This document shows positions 18,875-27,600 of a DNA stretch of 64,000 nt, piece after piece; within the stretch, counting starts at the first letter, position 1; every line of letters begins with the position of its first letter. The stretch is from Azoarcus sp. GTDB taxonomy: Bacteria; Pseudomonadota; Gammaproteobacteria; Burkholderiales; Rhodocyclaceae. Where the stretch lies: NCBI GenBank assembly GCA_030656215.1, contig JAUSOD010000075.1, forward strand, positions 61,094-125,093, given 5' to 3'. Under the pieces are notes generated by a model that saw only the letters and a program-made list of their open reading frames with translations, ran no database searches and had not been told where the DNA came from. The position numbers and the translations under genes are program-made.

Positions 18875-20062
18875 ATGACCGCGCTGGACTACCCGATCTA
18901 CGACGCCGACCGCCACTTTTACGAGCCGCCGGAAGCCTTTCTCCGCCACTTGCCGAAGAAGTTCCGCAACGAATTTCAGTATGTAGAAGTGCGCGGCCGC
19001 ACCAAACTCGCCGTCGGCGGGATCCTTTCCGACTACATCCCCAATCCCACCTTCGATAAGGTCGCGGCACCGGGCGTACACGAGAAGTGGTATCGCGCGC
19101 AGAACCCCGATGGACTAACCCTGCGTGAAATGACCGGCGAGCCGGTTCCCTCCAGCCCGGCGTTCAACAACGGCGACGCGCATCTGAAAATCATGGATGA
19201 ACAGCACATTCATGGCGGCCTCTTCATTCCGACGCTGGCTTCGGTAATCGAGGAGCGCCTTTCGCAGCGCCCCGAAGTGATCCAGGCACTGCTGCACAGC
19301 GTGAATGAGTGGACCGCAGAAGAATGCGGTTTTGCGCGCGCTAATCGCCTGTTCCCGGTGCCAATGATCAACCTCTCGGACGTCGACGTGGCCTGCAAGG
19401 AACTGGAATTCGTGCTCTCCAAGGGCGCGCGCGTGATCGGTATCCGCCCTGCTCCGGTAACCGGCCTAAAGGGCGGGCGCTCGATGGGCTTCGAGGAATT
19501 CGATCCGTTCTGGGCACGTGTGAACGAAGCGAAGATTTTTGTCGTACTGCACGTTTCCGACTCCGGTTACGACAAGATCTTTCAGTGGTGGACTGCAGGC
19601 GGCAAGGGTGAATTCCGCCCATTCGAGAAGGATCCTTTCGCCGAAGTGCTGGACTGGATGGGTCGTCCGATTGCTGACACCCTGGCCGCTTTCATCTGCC
19701 ACGGCACTTTCGACCGCTTCCCCAACCTGCGCGTCGCCTCGCTGGAAAACGGCTCGTCCTGGCTGCGTCCCTTGCTGCAGCGTCTGGACACCACGAATCA
19801 CAAGATGCCGAAGTCGTTCAAGCGCGATCCGATCGAAACCTTCCGCGAGCATGTGTATGTGTCACCGTTCTACGAAGATTCGGTCGAAGACGTGATCAAG
19901 ATGGTCGGTGAGGACCGGGTGCTGTTCGGCAGCGACTGGCCGCACCCCGAAGGCCTCGGCAATCCGATGGACTTCCTCAAGGACATCCAGAGCCTGAGCC
20001 CTGCACAAACGCAGAAGATCATGAGCACCAACCTCAAGAACCTCCTCGAAGGCGTGCGCTGA
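18875..20062 (+). CDS. Amidohydrolase-related protein (PF04909 family), copy 1
   Basis: 395 residues with a metal-dependent TIM-barrel layout. There is an N-terminal YDADRHFYEP (D-x-D-x-H metal motif), then FVVLHVSDSG, FICHGTFDRFPNLRVASLENG and FGSDWPHPEG near the C terminus. Family members decarboxylate or hydrolyse C-C bonds (aminocarboxymuconate-semialdehyde decarboxylase, gamma-resorcylate decarboxylase and hydrolases). A hydrolytic ring-cleavage or decarboxylation step of the pathway is the best inference. A close paralogue, similar along its whole length, lies at 24056-25252. The gene is monocistronic: it has its own promoter and operator upstream and a terminator downstream. Confidence 0.9.
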   Translation: MTALDYPIYDADRHFYEPPEAFLRHLPKKFRNEFQYVEVRGRTKLAVGGILSDYIPNPTFDKVAAPGVHEKWYRAQNPDGLTLREMTGEPVPSSPAFNNGDAHLKIMDEQHIHGGLFIPTLASVIEERLSQRPEVIQALLHSVNEWTAEECGFARANRLFPVPMINLSDVDVACKELEFVLSKGARVIGIRPAPVTGLKGGRSMGFEEFDPFWARVNEAKIFVVLHVSDSGYDKIFQWWTAGGKGEFRPFEKDPFAEVLDWMGRPIADTLAAFICHGTFDRFPNLRVASLENGSSWLRPLLQRLDTTNHKMPKSFKRDPIETFREHVYVSPFYEDSVEDVIKMVGEDRVLFGSDWPHPEGLGNPMDFLKDIQSLSPAQTQKIMSTNLKNLLEGVR

Positions 20063-20137
20063 ACATATCGGCAGCGCGGTCACGACCTGTGAGCGCTGCC
20101 GGGTAACCGAGTCTCCTCCATCTGGGATAGGTGGATT

Positions 20138-20176
20138 AACCCATTCACCCGGTTGCGGGTGAATGGGTTCTTTTTT
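20138..20176 (+). terminator. Rho-independent terminator after amidohydrolase copy 1
   Basis: A 13-bp perfect stem (AACCCATTCACCC at 20138-20150 with its complement at 20157-20169), a 6-nt loop and a run of six T's. It lies between the convergent amidohydrolase and ferredoxin reductase genes. Confidence 0.92.
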
Positions 20177-20225
20177 GACCCGGGCCTGCAAAATCGGACG
20201 CGATCGCGACCGGCCTACCTATCGA

Positions 20226-21470
20226 TCATGCAGGAAGCAGACCAGTGGCGATCTTCAGTGAGCACGACTCATCCGCCAGCGCATGTGCCGACAAAGACGT
20301 TCCACCCTCTGCAATCAGGCGTTTCGTGTGCATGAAATCAGCGGGCCGGTTGACCGCATCGGCCGCGATCACACGACCGCCCTGAAGGTAGAAGCAGATG
20401 AACGATTCCGACTCGAAGGTTCCGCGCAGCACCATCTCCTGATAGCCATGGGAAAGTCCCGCCATCTGGAGCTTCAAATGGTACTGATCGGACCAGAACC
20501 AGGGGATGACTCGATAAGGGCGAACCTTGCCGCATAGCGTAGCGGCTGCCGTACGGGCCAGCTCGATTGCATTCTGGACCGACTCGAGGCGCATGCGCCG
20601 CCCGGCAAACTCATTGAAGTGGTTGGCGCAGTCTCCGATCGCCAGGATCTTCGGATCGGAACTGCGTGCAAACTCATCGACCACGATGCCGTTGTCGACG
20701 TCGAGGCCGGCCGCCTCCGCCAGTTCGGTATTAGGCACAAGGCCGATACCGACCAGGACAAGATCTGCACCCAGTGCGGTGCCATCGCTGCAACGTAGGT
20801 TGAGAAGGCCCAACGTGCCCACGGTCTCCGCATCGATCGAGACAACCTCGGTACCCGTGCGAATCTCGACACCGGCACGACGATGCACCTGCTCGTAGAA
20901 CGCCGACAACTGCGGTGCGACGACGCGGGCGAGGACCCGCTCCGCCGCCTCGAGCACAGTGACGTGCAATCCACACTGGATTGCCACTGCAGCCACTTCC
21001 AGCCCGACATATCCGGCGCCGATGATTACCAATCTTCGCCCGGGCTTGAACTCGCGCCTGATTCTCAGGACATCGTCGATGGTCCTCAGCGAGAACACCC
21101 CACGCCCGTTCCAGCCCGGCACCGTCAACTGCCGCGCTCGCCCGCCGGTTGCCAGTACCAGCCTGTCATAGGGAATTTCCTCGCCATTGGCGCTCACCGC
21201 GAAGCTGCCCGCCCGGTCGATCCGCACAATCTTGGTCGACAAGCTCAGATCAATAGCGGCCTTTTCGTAACTTACCGCTGGGCGGATCGCCAGACCCTCC
21301 TGTGCGACCTTGCCCGAGAGGAATGCCTTCGAGAGCGGTGGCCGTTGATACGGCAAATGTGACTCCGCCCCAACAATCAGAATCCGCCCCGTATACCCTT
21401 CCTGGCGCAGGCTGACCGCAAGTTCACCGGCAGCGTGCCCCCCACCGACGACCACAACTGCCCCTGACAT
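20226..21470 (-). CDS. NAD(P)H-dependent ferredoxin reductase (putidaredoxin reductase-like)
   Basis: 414 residues from the ATG at 21470, which has GAGGG 7 nt upstream; the GTG at 21476 would have none. The FAD motif VVVVGGGHAAGELAVSLR, the PYQRPPLSK segment, the NAD motif IIGAGYVGLEVAAVA and IAIGDCANH are those of the rhodocoxin/putidaredoxin reductase family. It passes electrons from NAD(P)H to the [2Fe-2S] ferredoxin encoded 10 nt upstream, and from there to the P450. It is the last gene of the four-gene P450 operon. Confidence 0.93.
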   Translation of the reverse strand: MSGAVVVVGGGHAAGELAVSLRQEGYTGRILIVGAESHLPYQRPPLSKAFLSGKVAQEGLAIRPAVSYEKAAIDLSLSTKIVRIDRAGSFAVSANGEEIPYDRLVLATGGRARQLTVPGWNGRGVFSLRTIDDVLRIRREFKPGRRLVIIGAGYVGLEVAAVAIQCGLHVTVLEAAERVLARVVAPQLSAFYEQVHRRAGVEIRTGTEVVSIDAETVGTLGLLNLRCSDGTALGADLVLVGIGLVPNTELAEAAGLDVDNGIVVDEFARSSDPKILAIGDCANHFNEFAGRRMRLESVQNAIELARTAAATLCGKVRPYRVIPWFWSDQYHLKLQMAGLSHGYQEMVLRGTFESESFICFYLQGGRVIAADAVNRPADFMHTKRLIAEGGTSLSAHALADESCSLKIATGLLPA

Positions 21471-21480
21471 GGTCACGCCC

Positions 21481-21801
21481 TCAGCATTGACTGGCCGGGA
21501 GGTGGAAAACCGCCCCGTCCAGCTGCCCGGTTGTCATGACCTGGCAGGTCAGCCGACTGTTGGAGCGCTGCTCAAGCGCGCCTTCGAGCATCATCTGCTC
21601 GTCTTCCGAAGGTAGCGGAAGGCGCCTGAACCAGACCTCATCGACATAGGCATGGCAGGTCGCGCAACTGCAGGTTCCCCCGCAGTCGGCGAGAACACCG
21701 GGAACCAAGTTGTTGACGGCAACCTGCATGATGGACAGCCCAACTTCGGCCTCCACCTCGTGCCGGCTTCCATTGTGTTCAACAAAAACAATCTTCGGCA
21801 T
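21481..21801 (-). CDS. [2Fe-2S] ferredoxin, adrenodoxin/putidaredoxin type
   Basis: 106 residues. The cluster ligands follow the spacing CGGTCSCATC, with the fourth Cys in LTCQV, as in putidaredoxin, terpredoxin and adrenodoxin. It shuttles single electrons between the reductase and P450 encoded in the same operon. It lies 17 nt after the TetR gene and 10 nt before the reductase gene. Confidence 0.95.
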   Translation of the reverse strand: MPKIVFVEHNGSRHEVEAEVGLSIMQVAVNNLVPGVLADCGGTCSCATCHAYVDEVWFRRLPLPSEDEQMMLEGALEQRSNSRLTCQVMTTGQLDGAVFHLPASQC

Positions 21802-21818
21802 GGATATCCTCTTTATGG

Positions 21819-22460
21819 CTAGGTTTGCAAGGTGGTGTCGTACAGACGATCTGGAACGAGGACAGGCACGACGAAGCTGCGAACGCGACGGGCAAGGTGC
21901 TGCTCATTCCACGGACGGGCTGCGATCAGTGACACCAGTTCGCGCATGAACCAGTCGAGCGCGTCCTCTAAATCCAGCCCCGGGCGAACCTCTCCGGATT
22001 GCAGAATCAGGTGCAGAACAGCCTTGATGCGCTGCCGATAGGTTGCGTGAAACAAGGTGTAGCCCAGCGACGGCACCGCATTGGCAAATGCATCCTCAAG
22101 CCAGCGCTGTCGGGGCAGCGTGGTCACCCCGCAGATCAGCGCGCGCTCGATGCGTACCGCGATGTTTCCTGGCCCCATCAGTATCCCGATCGCCTCGCTG
22201 ACGAATGGTCCCGCCTGCTGTCCGATCAGTGCATTGAGAATTCCCTCCTTGCTGCCGAACTTGCGGTAGAGCGTCGCTCGCGAAATGCCCGCTTCGTTGG
22301 CGATATCCTCTACGGTCGCGCCCTCAAGCCCGAGCCGCTCGACACAGGCACCTGCGGCCTGGATCACGCGTTCAAGCATGAGTTCTTCGCGCCGTAGAAC
22401 TGCGGGGCTGCGCCTGTGCGGACTTACCGGCACCGTCTCTTCGGGGTTGGTCGGGTTCAT
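21819..22460 (-). CDS. TetR family regulator inside the P450 operon
   Basis: 213 residues. The N-terminal helix-turn-helix is TVEDIANEAGISRATLYRKFGSKEG in outline (residues about 48-72), and the ligand-binding domain is about 130 residues with no close signature. It sits 16 nt after the P450 gene and 17 nt before the ferredoxin gene, so it is co-transcribed. This suggests autoregulation through the tandem TGAGAC-N14-GTCTCA sites upstream of the P450 start. The inducer is probably the P450 substrate or a product. Confidence 0.92.
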   Translation of the reverse strand: MNPTNPEETVPVSPHRRSPAVLRREELMLERVIQAAGACVERLGLEGATVEDIANEAGISRATLYRKFGSKEGILNALIGQQAGPFVSEAIGILMGPGNIAVRIERALICGVTTLPRQRWLEDAFANAVPSLGYTLFHATYRQRIKAVLHLILQSGEVRPGLDLEDALDWFMRELVSLIAARPWNEQHLARRVRSFVVPVLVPDRLYDTTLQT

Positions 22461-22476
22461 GTGCTCACCTCATGGG

Positions 22477-23790
22477 TCAATGCGATACAGGGCAGACACC
22501 GGCAGTTGCGGTGTTGGGTTCGACCGTGCAGACTTCATTCTCGGTCGCATAGAGTCGGCCGCTGCCGCTCTGCCCGATCACGCGGCCTGGCGTAAATCTA
22601 ATCGGCATCTCTTTGATGCCGTTGGCAAAATTCGAACGCAGGCGAACCACAGGCCCAGCAAGCTCGATATCAGGCATGCGGGAGAGCATCTCGTTGAACA
22701 CGGCATGTACTTCGGTCCGTGCCAGCATGGATCCCAGGCACTGGTGAATGCCGCCCTTGGCGCCGAACGCCTGGTGCTCCCTTGCATTCCGGCGCTCGAT
22801 GTCGAACACGTCTGGGTTTTCGAACACCTCTTCGTCGCGACTGCCGGAGCAGTACCACAGTACTACCTGCTGACCGGCCTTGATCAGCTGTCCGCTGACC
22901 ACGACATCCTTGGTTGCCTTGCGTCCGAAGCACAGTACAGGGGTCGTCCATCGCAGCATCTCTTCAACCGCATTGGATAACAAGGTGCGGTCAGCCCGCA
23001 ACCGCTCCATCTGCTCGGGATGCTGGAGCAACGTGAGCACGCCCTGCAGGATCAGGGTGCGCGTGGTCTCGTTACCCGCAGTCGCAAGTAGCAGGAAGAA
23101 GCTGCCAAGGTCGACATCGCTCAACATTTCACCGTCCTCGCGGGCGGTAGCGATCGTACTGAAGATGTCATCCTGAGGGGCTGAGCGACGTTTCAGGCCG
23201 AGTTCCCGAGCGTAGGCGAACATCTGCCCGGCGGCCTTCTTGCTGTCCATCACCTTCACCACCCCAGGATCCGAGCTTCCGAGCGTCGCATTCGCCCAGG
23301 TAAACAGTTGCGCCCGGTCCTCCCGCGGCAGCCCAACCATGTCGGCCACCACCTCGATCGGCACATAAGCGGCCAGATCGACTAGATTGCACGTTCCCCG
23401 CTCAATCACCGCGTCCACAACCTCCCTCGCCAGCACCTGGATACGCTCGCCCAAGCGGGCCACCGCCTTTGGCGTGAAGGCGCTCATGATGATCCGGCGC
23501 AGAAACGTGTGCCGAGGAGGATCAGTGAGCACCAGAACGTGATCGATGTCGCGCGCCAGCGTTTCCTCCGGAATGGGCAGGGGCAGCAGATTGGTACGGG
23601 AGGTAAACACCTCCACGTTTCGTTCGATGGCCTGGATGTCGGCATACCGGGTCACAGCCCAGAAACCATCGTCTCCTGCCCGCGGCACCCACGAAATGGG
23701 CGCCTCGCGGCGCAGCATGGCGAAGTAGGCATGGGGAACCCCAATACTGAATGCGTCCGGGTCGGCCAGATTGATGTCTCCAATGTTCAT
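22477..23790 (-). CDS. Cytochrome P450
   Basis: 437 residues, soluble bacterial class I size. The I-helix oxygen motif is TAGNETTRT, the ExxR motif is EEMLRW and the heme ligand is Cys351 in FGAKGGIHQCLGSMLAR. The heme loop is two residues longer than the common FGxGxHxCxG. The electron chain is encoded by the next genes (ferredoxin, reductase). Class I systems of this kind hydroxylate camphor, terpenes, sterols and fatty acids. It is the first gene of the operon and lies downstream of two long palindromes. Hydroxylation of an unactivated carbon of the growth substrate is the likely role. Confidence 0.95.
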   Translation of the reverse strand: MNIGDINLADPDAFSIGVPHAYFAMLRREAPISWVPRAGDDGFWAVTRYADIQAIERNVEVFTSRTNLLPLPIPEETLARDIDHVLVLTDPPRHTFLRRIIMSAFTPKAVARLGERIQVLAREVVDAVIERGTCNLVDLAAYVPIEVVADMVGLPREDRAQLFTWANATLGSSDPGVVKVMDSKKAAGQMFAYARELGLKRRSAPQDDIFSTIATAREDGEMLSDVDLGSFFLLLATAGNETTRTLILQGVLTLLQHPEQMERLRADRTLLSNAVEEMLRWTTPVLCFGRKATKDVVVSGQLIKAGQQVVLWYCSGSRDEEVFENPDVFDIERRNAREHQAFGAKGGIHQCLGSMLARTEVHAVFNEMLSRMPDIELAGPVVRLRSNFANGIKEMPIRFTPGRVIGQSGSGRLYATENEVCTVEPNTATAGVCPVSH

Positions 23791-23840
23791 GTGGTGTGTC
23801 CTGCGAAAGTTGAACGGAACGTACGAGCTCGCACGCTAAG

Positions 23841-23868
23841 TTGAGACGTTTATTAACTTTTGTCTCAA
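23841..23868. promoter_or_regulatory. Putative TetR operator for the P450 operon, proximal copy
   Basis: TTGAGAC and GTCTCAA form perfect 7-bp arms around a 14-nt AT-rich spacer, about 50 bp upstream of the P450 start. A second copy with the same arms and spacer length lies at 23888-23913. Confidence 0.65.
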
Positions 23869-23887
23869 TATTGTACTTATAGCATCG

Positions 23888-23913
23888 TGAGACGCAAGTT
23901 ATATTTTGTCTCA
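23888..23913. promoter_or_regulatory. Putative TetR operator for the P450 operon, distal copy
   Basis: TGAGAC and GTCTCA around a 14-nt spacer ending in TATTTT, like the proximal copy. The centres of the two sites are 46 bp apart, enough for two repressor dimers to bind side by side. Confidence 0.6.
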
Positions 23914-23978
23914 TCGTTATCATATTTCCGCTCCACGCAACTACCACTACAGCGTTTCGCCCTCGCCACCTGGGACGC

Positions 23979-24023
23979 AAAAACGGCCGCAGCATCCTCG
24001 TCGAAGCAAGGGTGCGGCGGCCG
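23979..24023 (-). terminator. Possible terminator after amidohydrolase copy 2
   Basis: On the minus strand a GC-rich 7-bp stem (CGGCCGC/GCGGCCG) with a long imperfect loop is followed by five T's. It would separate amidohydrolase copy 2 from the P450 operon. The loop is long, so confidence is moderate. Confidence 0.5.
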
Positions 24024-24055
24024 CGAATGCGCCTGCGTGAATCAGGGAGAAAGGA

Positions 24056-25252
24056 TCAGTCCCGCACGCCTTCGAGCAAACCCTTTAGATTGGACGACAT
24101 GACCATTTTCTGATGTTCGGGCGAAATATCCTCGATGTCCTTAAAGAAGTCACGCGGATGGGCAAGCCCTTCGGGATGGGGCCAGTCGCTGCCGAAAAGC
24201 ACGCGATTGGGGCCAAGGAGCTCGATCACCTTGTCGACCGGATCCTCGTAGAACGGCGCCAGGAACACATGTTTGCGAAACGTTTCGACCGGATCGCGGG
24301 TGAAATTCTTCGGCATCTTTTTGTAGGTGGTCTCCATCCGCTTGAGCAAAGGCTCGAGCCACGAGGAGCCATTCTCGAGCACTGCCACGCGCACGTCGGG
24401 GAAGCGGTCGAACACGCCGTGGCAGATCAGTGCAGCGAGTGAATCGGAGATTGGACGCCCCATCCAGTCAAGAATTTCGCCAAACGGGTCCTTCTCGAAC
24501 GGACGGAATTCGCCCTGCCCCCCCGCTGTCCACCATTGATAGATTCGGTTGTAACCGGAGTCGGACACATGGTGGATGACGAAGGTCTTCGATTCATTGA
24601 TGCGCGCCCAGAACGGATCGAATTCTTTGAACCCATGCGATCGACTGCCGCGCAGGCCAGCGACCGGCGCCGGACGGATGAGCACGCAGCGTGCCCCGGC
24701 CTCGAGCAGGAAATCAAGCTCTTTGCAGGCTACATCGACATCGGACAGGTTGATCGCGCCGGCCGGAAACTGGCGGCCATTGCCAAAACCGTATTCATCG
24801 GCCACCCAGAGGTTGAGCGCGTGCATCAAGGCCTGCACCGTCTCGGGCTTGTCACCCAGGCGTTCCTCAATGATTGACGCCATCGTCGGCAGCACAATCG
24901 CGCCATGGATTCCCTCTCGATCCATCAACGCCAAGTGGGCGCGTCCCGAATGGAAGGCCGGCTGCGAAGGCACCGGCTCACCGGCGAACTCGCGCAGGGT
25001 TAGCCCTTGTGGATTGTCGGCGCGATACCACTTTTCCTGCGAACCGGGGCCGGCAACCACGTTGAAGGTCGGATTCGGGATGTAGTCGGAGAGGACGCCG
25101 CCGACAATCAGCTTGGTGCGGCCGTTGATCTCCGCATACTGAAAATCGGCCTTGAACCTCTTCGGCAGGTAGCGGAGAAAGGCCTCCGGCGGCTCATAGT
25201 AATGGTGATCGGCATCGTAGATCGGGTAATCGGCCATGGTTGTAGCGCTCAT
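24056..25252 (-). CDS. Amidohydrolase-related protein (PF04909 family), copy 2
   Basis: 398 residues, starting at the ATG with AAAGGA upstream. It is co-linear with the protein encoded at 18875-20062, sharing about two thirds of its residues by eye. It has YDADHHYYEP (metal motif), FVIHHVSDSG, ALICHGVFDRFPDVRVAVLENG and FGSDWPHPEG. Catalysis is expected to resemble copy 1: metal-dependent decarboxylation or C-C hydrolysis. It lies just upstream of the P450 operon on the same strand but is separated by a possible terminator and the P450 operators. Keeping two paralogues in one island suggests two successive substrates or two isomers. Confidence 0.9.
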   Translation of the reverse strand: MSATTMADYPIYDADHHYYEPPEAFLRYLPKRFKADFQYAEINGRTKLIVGGVLSDYIPNPTFNVVAGPGSQEKWYRADNPQGLTLREFAGEPVPSQPAFHSGRAHLALMDREGIHGAIVLPTMASIIEERLGDKPETVQALMHALNLWVADEYGFGNGRQFPAGAINLSDVDVACKELDFLLEAGARCVLIRPAPVAGLRGSRSHGFKEFDPFWARINESKTFVIHHVSDSGYNRIYQWWTAGGQGEFRPFEKDPFGEILDWMGRPISDSLAALICHGVFDRFPDVRVAVLENGSSWLEPLLKRMETTYKKMPKNFTRDPVETFRKHVFLAPFYEDPVDKVIELLGPNRVLFGSDWPHPEGLAHPRDFFKDIEDISPEHQKMVMSSNLKGLLEGVRD

Positions 25253-25414
25253 TTTTCAGTCCTTTAGCGTTCTCTGTCGAGTATCTGCACCGCCTGAAGC
25301 GTGCACACCCGTAGCGGGTGCTCCGCCAGACTCAATCAACGTCAGGTTGCGACGTCTTGCTGCGGTTCTGATTAGAACAAATGGGCTGAGAGCCGATGTT
25401 GACCTGGATCAACT

Positions 25415-25433
25415 AACTGATCATTCGTTAGCT
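25415..25433. promoter_or_regulatory. Putative operator, 19-bp AACTGAC-type site (site 4 of 5)
   Basis: AACTGATCATTCGTTAGCT. It agrees with the site at 27480 at 13 of 19 positions and has the flanking CTAAC/GTTAG symmetry seen at 18750. It lies about 160 bp upstream of amidohydrolase copy 2. Confidence 0.5.
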
Positions 25434-25584
25434 TTTTGCACACGAACAATTATGGATATCAGCAAACATAGCTAATCCAAGTAAAATCAAATTTCACTTC
25501 TGACATTAGTTCCGTTTTAAACGACACCAGACGCGCAACATCCACTACCTCGCACTGAAGTGCGGCGCCCCACCATGCGCACAA

Positions 25585-25633
25585 ATAAAAAAAGCGATGA
25601 ACGCACCACGTATCCGTGGGCATTCATCGCTTT
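25585..25633 (-). terminator. Rho-independent terminator of the etfBA operon
   Basis: On the minus strand a long, slightly imperfect stem (outer 11 bp AAAGCGATGAA and complement) is followed by seven or more T's. It starts about 37 nt after the etfA stop. Confidence 0.88.
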
Positions 25634-25669
25634 CCGCACTGCCAGCCGCCGCGCGCCGGCGGCGGCTGA

Positions 25670-26602
25670 TCAAAGTTGCTGGACCAGGTGTGGCACTTCC
25701 TCGAACAGATCGCCGACCAGACCATAGTCTGCAATCTGGAAAATCGGCGCATCCGGATCCTTGTTGATCGCCACGATCACCTTCGAGTCCTTCATGCCGG
25801 CCAGGTGCTGGATCGCGCCCGAGATACCGATTGCGATGTAAAGATCCGGGGCCACGATCTTCCCGGTCTGGCCAACCTGGAAATCGTTAGGCACAAAACC
25901 GGCATCGACCGCCGCCCGAGAAGCACCCAGTGCGGCGCCGAGCTTGTCGGCGAGTGGTTCGAGCAGCGCGCAATAACGCTCGCTACTCCCGAGGCCGCGT
26001 CCGCCGGAGACGATAATCCTTGCTGCAGCAAGTTCAGGACGGTCCGACTTGGTGATGTCACGGGAAACAAACGCTGCCTTGCCGGTGTCGGGGATCGCCT
26101 CGACCGCCACCACCGGGGCAGCGCTTCCACTGGCAGGCGCGGCATCGAACGCGGTGGTGCGAACGGTGATCACTCTGATGTGATCAATGCTCTGCACGGT
26201 CGCGATCGCGTTTCCGGCATAGATCGGACGTTCAAATGTTTCCGTTGTGACCACCCGGGTTATTTCGGAGATCTGCGCCACGTCCAGTTGCGCAGCAACA
26301 CGAGGCATTACGCTCTTGCCGACTGCAGTGGCGGGCGCAGCAATGCAGCTGTAGCCCCCTGCCAGCGCAAGAATCTGCGCCGCAAGGTTCTCAGCCAGAC
26401 TGGCCCCAAGATGTGCCGCATCTGCCACGAGGACTTTCGAGACTCCTGAAACCACAGCGACCTGTGCCGCCACCGCGCTGCAGTTCGATCCAGCCACCAG
26501 GACGTGAACCTCGCGGTCGCATGCAAGTGCTGCGGTCACGGTGTTCAGGGTCGCATTCTTCAACGACACGTTGTCGTGTTCGGCAATGACGAGTGCAGTC
26601 AT
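25670..26602 (-). CDS. etfA: Electron transfer flavoprotein subunit alpha
   Basis: 310 residues, normal for EtfA. The C-terminal FAD domain shows [49 protein letters not shown] and [12 protein letters not shown], all hallmarks of the family. With EtfB it forms the heterodimer that takes electrons from acyl-CoA dehydrogenases and gives them to ETF:quinone oxidoreductase. The ATG is 2 nt after the etfB stop. It is followed by a strong terminator. Confidence 0.97.
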   Translation of the reverse strand: MTALVIAEHDNVSLKNATLNTVTAALACDREVHVLVAGSNCSAVAAQVAVVSGVSKVLVADAAHLGASLAENLAAQILALAGGYSCIAAPATAVGKSVMPRVAAQLDVAQISEITRVVTTETFERPIYAGNAIATVQSIDHIRVITVRTTAFDAAPASGSAAPVVAVEAIPDTGKAAFVSRDITKSDRPELAAARIIVSGGRGLGSSERYCALLEPLADKLGAALGASRAAVDAGFVPNDFQVGQTGKIVAPDLYIAIGISGAIQHLAGMKDSKVIVAINKDPDAPIFQIADYGLVGDLFEEVPHLVQQL

Positions 26603-26604
26603 GG

Positions 26605-27354
26605 TCAGATCACCTTTGCTTCAGTTTTGAGTTTGTCGATCAGGGTCGCAACGTCCTTGACCATTTCACCGGCCTTGCGTCCAGCAGGCTCGACCACCTT
26701 CAACACCCGCAGACGCGGTGCCACATCAACACCCAGCGCATCCGGGGTCAGGGTCTCGAGCAGCTTTTTCTTTGCCTTCATGATGTTGGGCAAGGTGACG
26801 TAGCGCGGTGAATTGAGGCGCAGGTCGGTGGTGACAACGGCCGGCAGACTCAGCGCAAGTGTCTCCAAACCACCATCAACCTCGCGGGTAACCGTTACAC
26901 TCCCGTCGCCGACCACCAATTTTGAAGCGAAGGTCGCCTGCCCCCACCCGGCCAGGGATGCGAGCATCTGCCCGACCTGGTTCGCATCGTCATCGATAGC
27001 CTGTTTGCCGAGGATGGCCAACTGTGGCTGTTCGCGATCACAAACAGCCTTCAGCAACTTCGCGACCGCCAGCGGCTGAAGATCGACATCGGTTTCGATC
27101 AGAATCGCCCGGTCGGCACCGATTGCGAGTCCGTTGCGCAGAGTGTCCTGGCAGGCCGCCGAACCTGCCGAAACAACGATGACCTCGTCGACCAGGCCAG
27201 CTTCCTTGAGGCGCACGGCCTCTTCCACCGCAATTTCGTCAAATGGATTCATCGACATCTTCACATTGGAGATATCGACACCCGAACCGTCGGACTTGGC
27301 CCGAACCTTGACGTTGTAATCAACAACACGTTTGACCGCTACAAGCGCTTTCAC
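26605..27354 (-). CDS. etfB: Electron transfer flavoprotein subunit beta
   Basis: 249 residues from the GTG at 27354, which has GAGAGGTG upstream and gives the usual EtfB N terminus [14 protein letters not shown]. The AMP/adenine-binding region is represented by [19 protein letters not shown], and the family pattern [16 protein letters not shown] is present. It pairs with EtfA and receives electrons from acyl-CoA dehydrogenases such as the one at 2.9-4.1 kb. A candidate promoter and a perfect AACTGAC palindrome upstream suggest it is induced together with the catabolic genes rather than being a housekeeping copy. Confidence 0.97.
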   Translation of the reverse strand: MKALVAVKRVVDYNVKVRAKSDGSGVDISNVKMSMNPFDEIAVEEAVRLKEAGLVDEVIVVSAGSAACQDTLRNGLAIGADRAILIETDVDLQPLAVAKLLKAVCDREQPQLAILGKQAIDDDANQVGQMLASLAGWGQATFASKLVVGDGSVTVTREVDGGLETLALSLPAVVTTDLRLNSPRYVTLPNIMKAKKKLLETLTPDALGVDVAPRLRVLKVVEPAGRKAGEMVKDVATLIDKLKTEAKVI

Positions 27355-27421
27355 TTCACACCTCTCATTCGAGACTAAGGGTTCCCCGGCGCAGACCCCG
27401 CATCCAGCCACTTATGCGGTG

Positions 27422-27457
27422 GATCGCCAGGCAGGTGAAGGCCACCAGCCTGGCGAT
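27422..27457. repeat. Strong hairpin in the etfB leader
   Basis: ATCGCCAGGC and its exact complement (10 bp), then a single mismatch, then GGTG/CACC around a 5-nt loop. There is no T tract on either strand, so it is not a classic terminator. It lies between the putative etfB promoter and the start codon and could stabilise or regulate the mRNA. Confidence 0.6.
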
Positions 27458-27479
27458 TGCGGACGTCCCGCCAACTATT

Positions 27480-27498
27480 AACTGACATTTTGTCAGTT
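27480..27498. promoter_or_regulatory. Putative operator, 19-bp AACTGAC-type site (site 5 of 5)
   Basis: AACTGACATTTTGTCAGTT, with perfect 7-bp arms and a 5-nt centre. It is directly downstream of the putative etfB -10 box. It is the best example of the motif in the window. Confidence 0.75.
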
Positions 27499-27527
27499 TT
27501 AAAAGCGAAGCACAACCCGCTTTTCAA
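27499..27527 (-). promoter_or_regulatory. Candidate etfB promoter
   Basis: On the minus strand TTGAAA (27527-27522) and TTTTAA (27504-27499) are separated by 17 bp, and the operator palindrome begins at the next base. Confidence 0.5.
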
Positions 27528-27587
27528 GTGCGCGGCGAATACTGCCGCTAACAGCTGATCATCACCACTAAATGAATGCGCCTCTGC

Positions 27588-27600
27588 AGGGAGTCGAACC
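27588..27600. repeat. 13-bp copy of the tRNA-Gly T-arm, possible distal attachment remnant
   Basis: AGGGAGTCGAACC is identical and in the same orientation as 34222-34234 inside tRNA-Gly(CCC). Flanking bases do not match, and the rest of a tRNA cannot be folded here. It may be the far end of the element inserted at the tRNA gene. Confidence 0.35.

Larger units (their letters stand above)
25253..25669. other. 417-bp intergenic region with operator and terminator
   Basis: Between amidohydrolase copy 2 and etfA. It holds the AACTGAC-type site at 25415-25433 and the etf operon terminator at 25585-25633. I see no gene in it. AT-rich stretches at 25430-25500 may hold the amidohydrolase promoter, but no convincing -35/-10 pair could be assigned. 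Confidence 0.6.
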
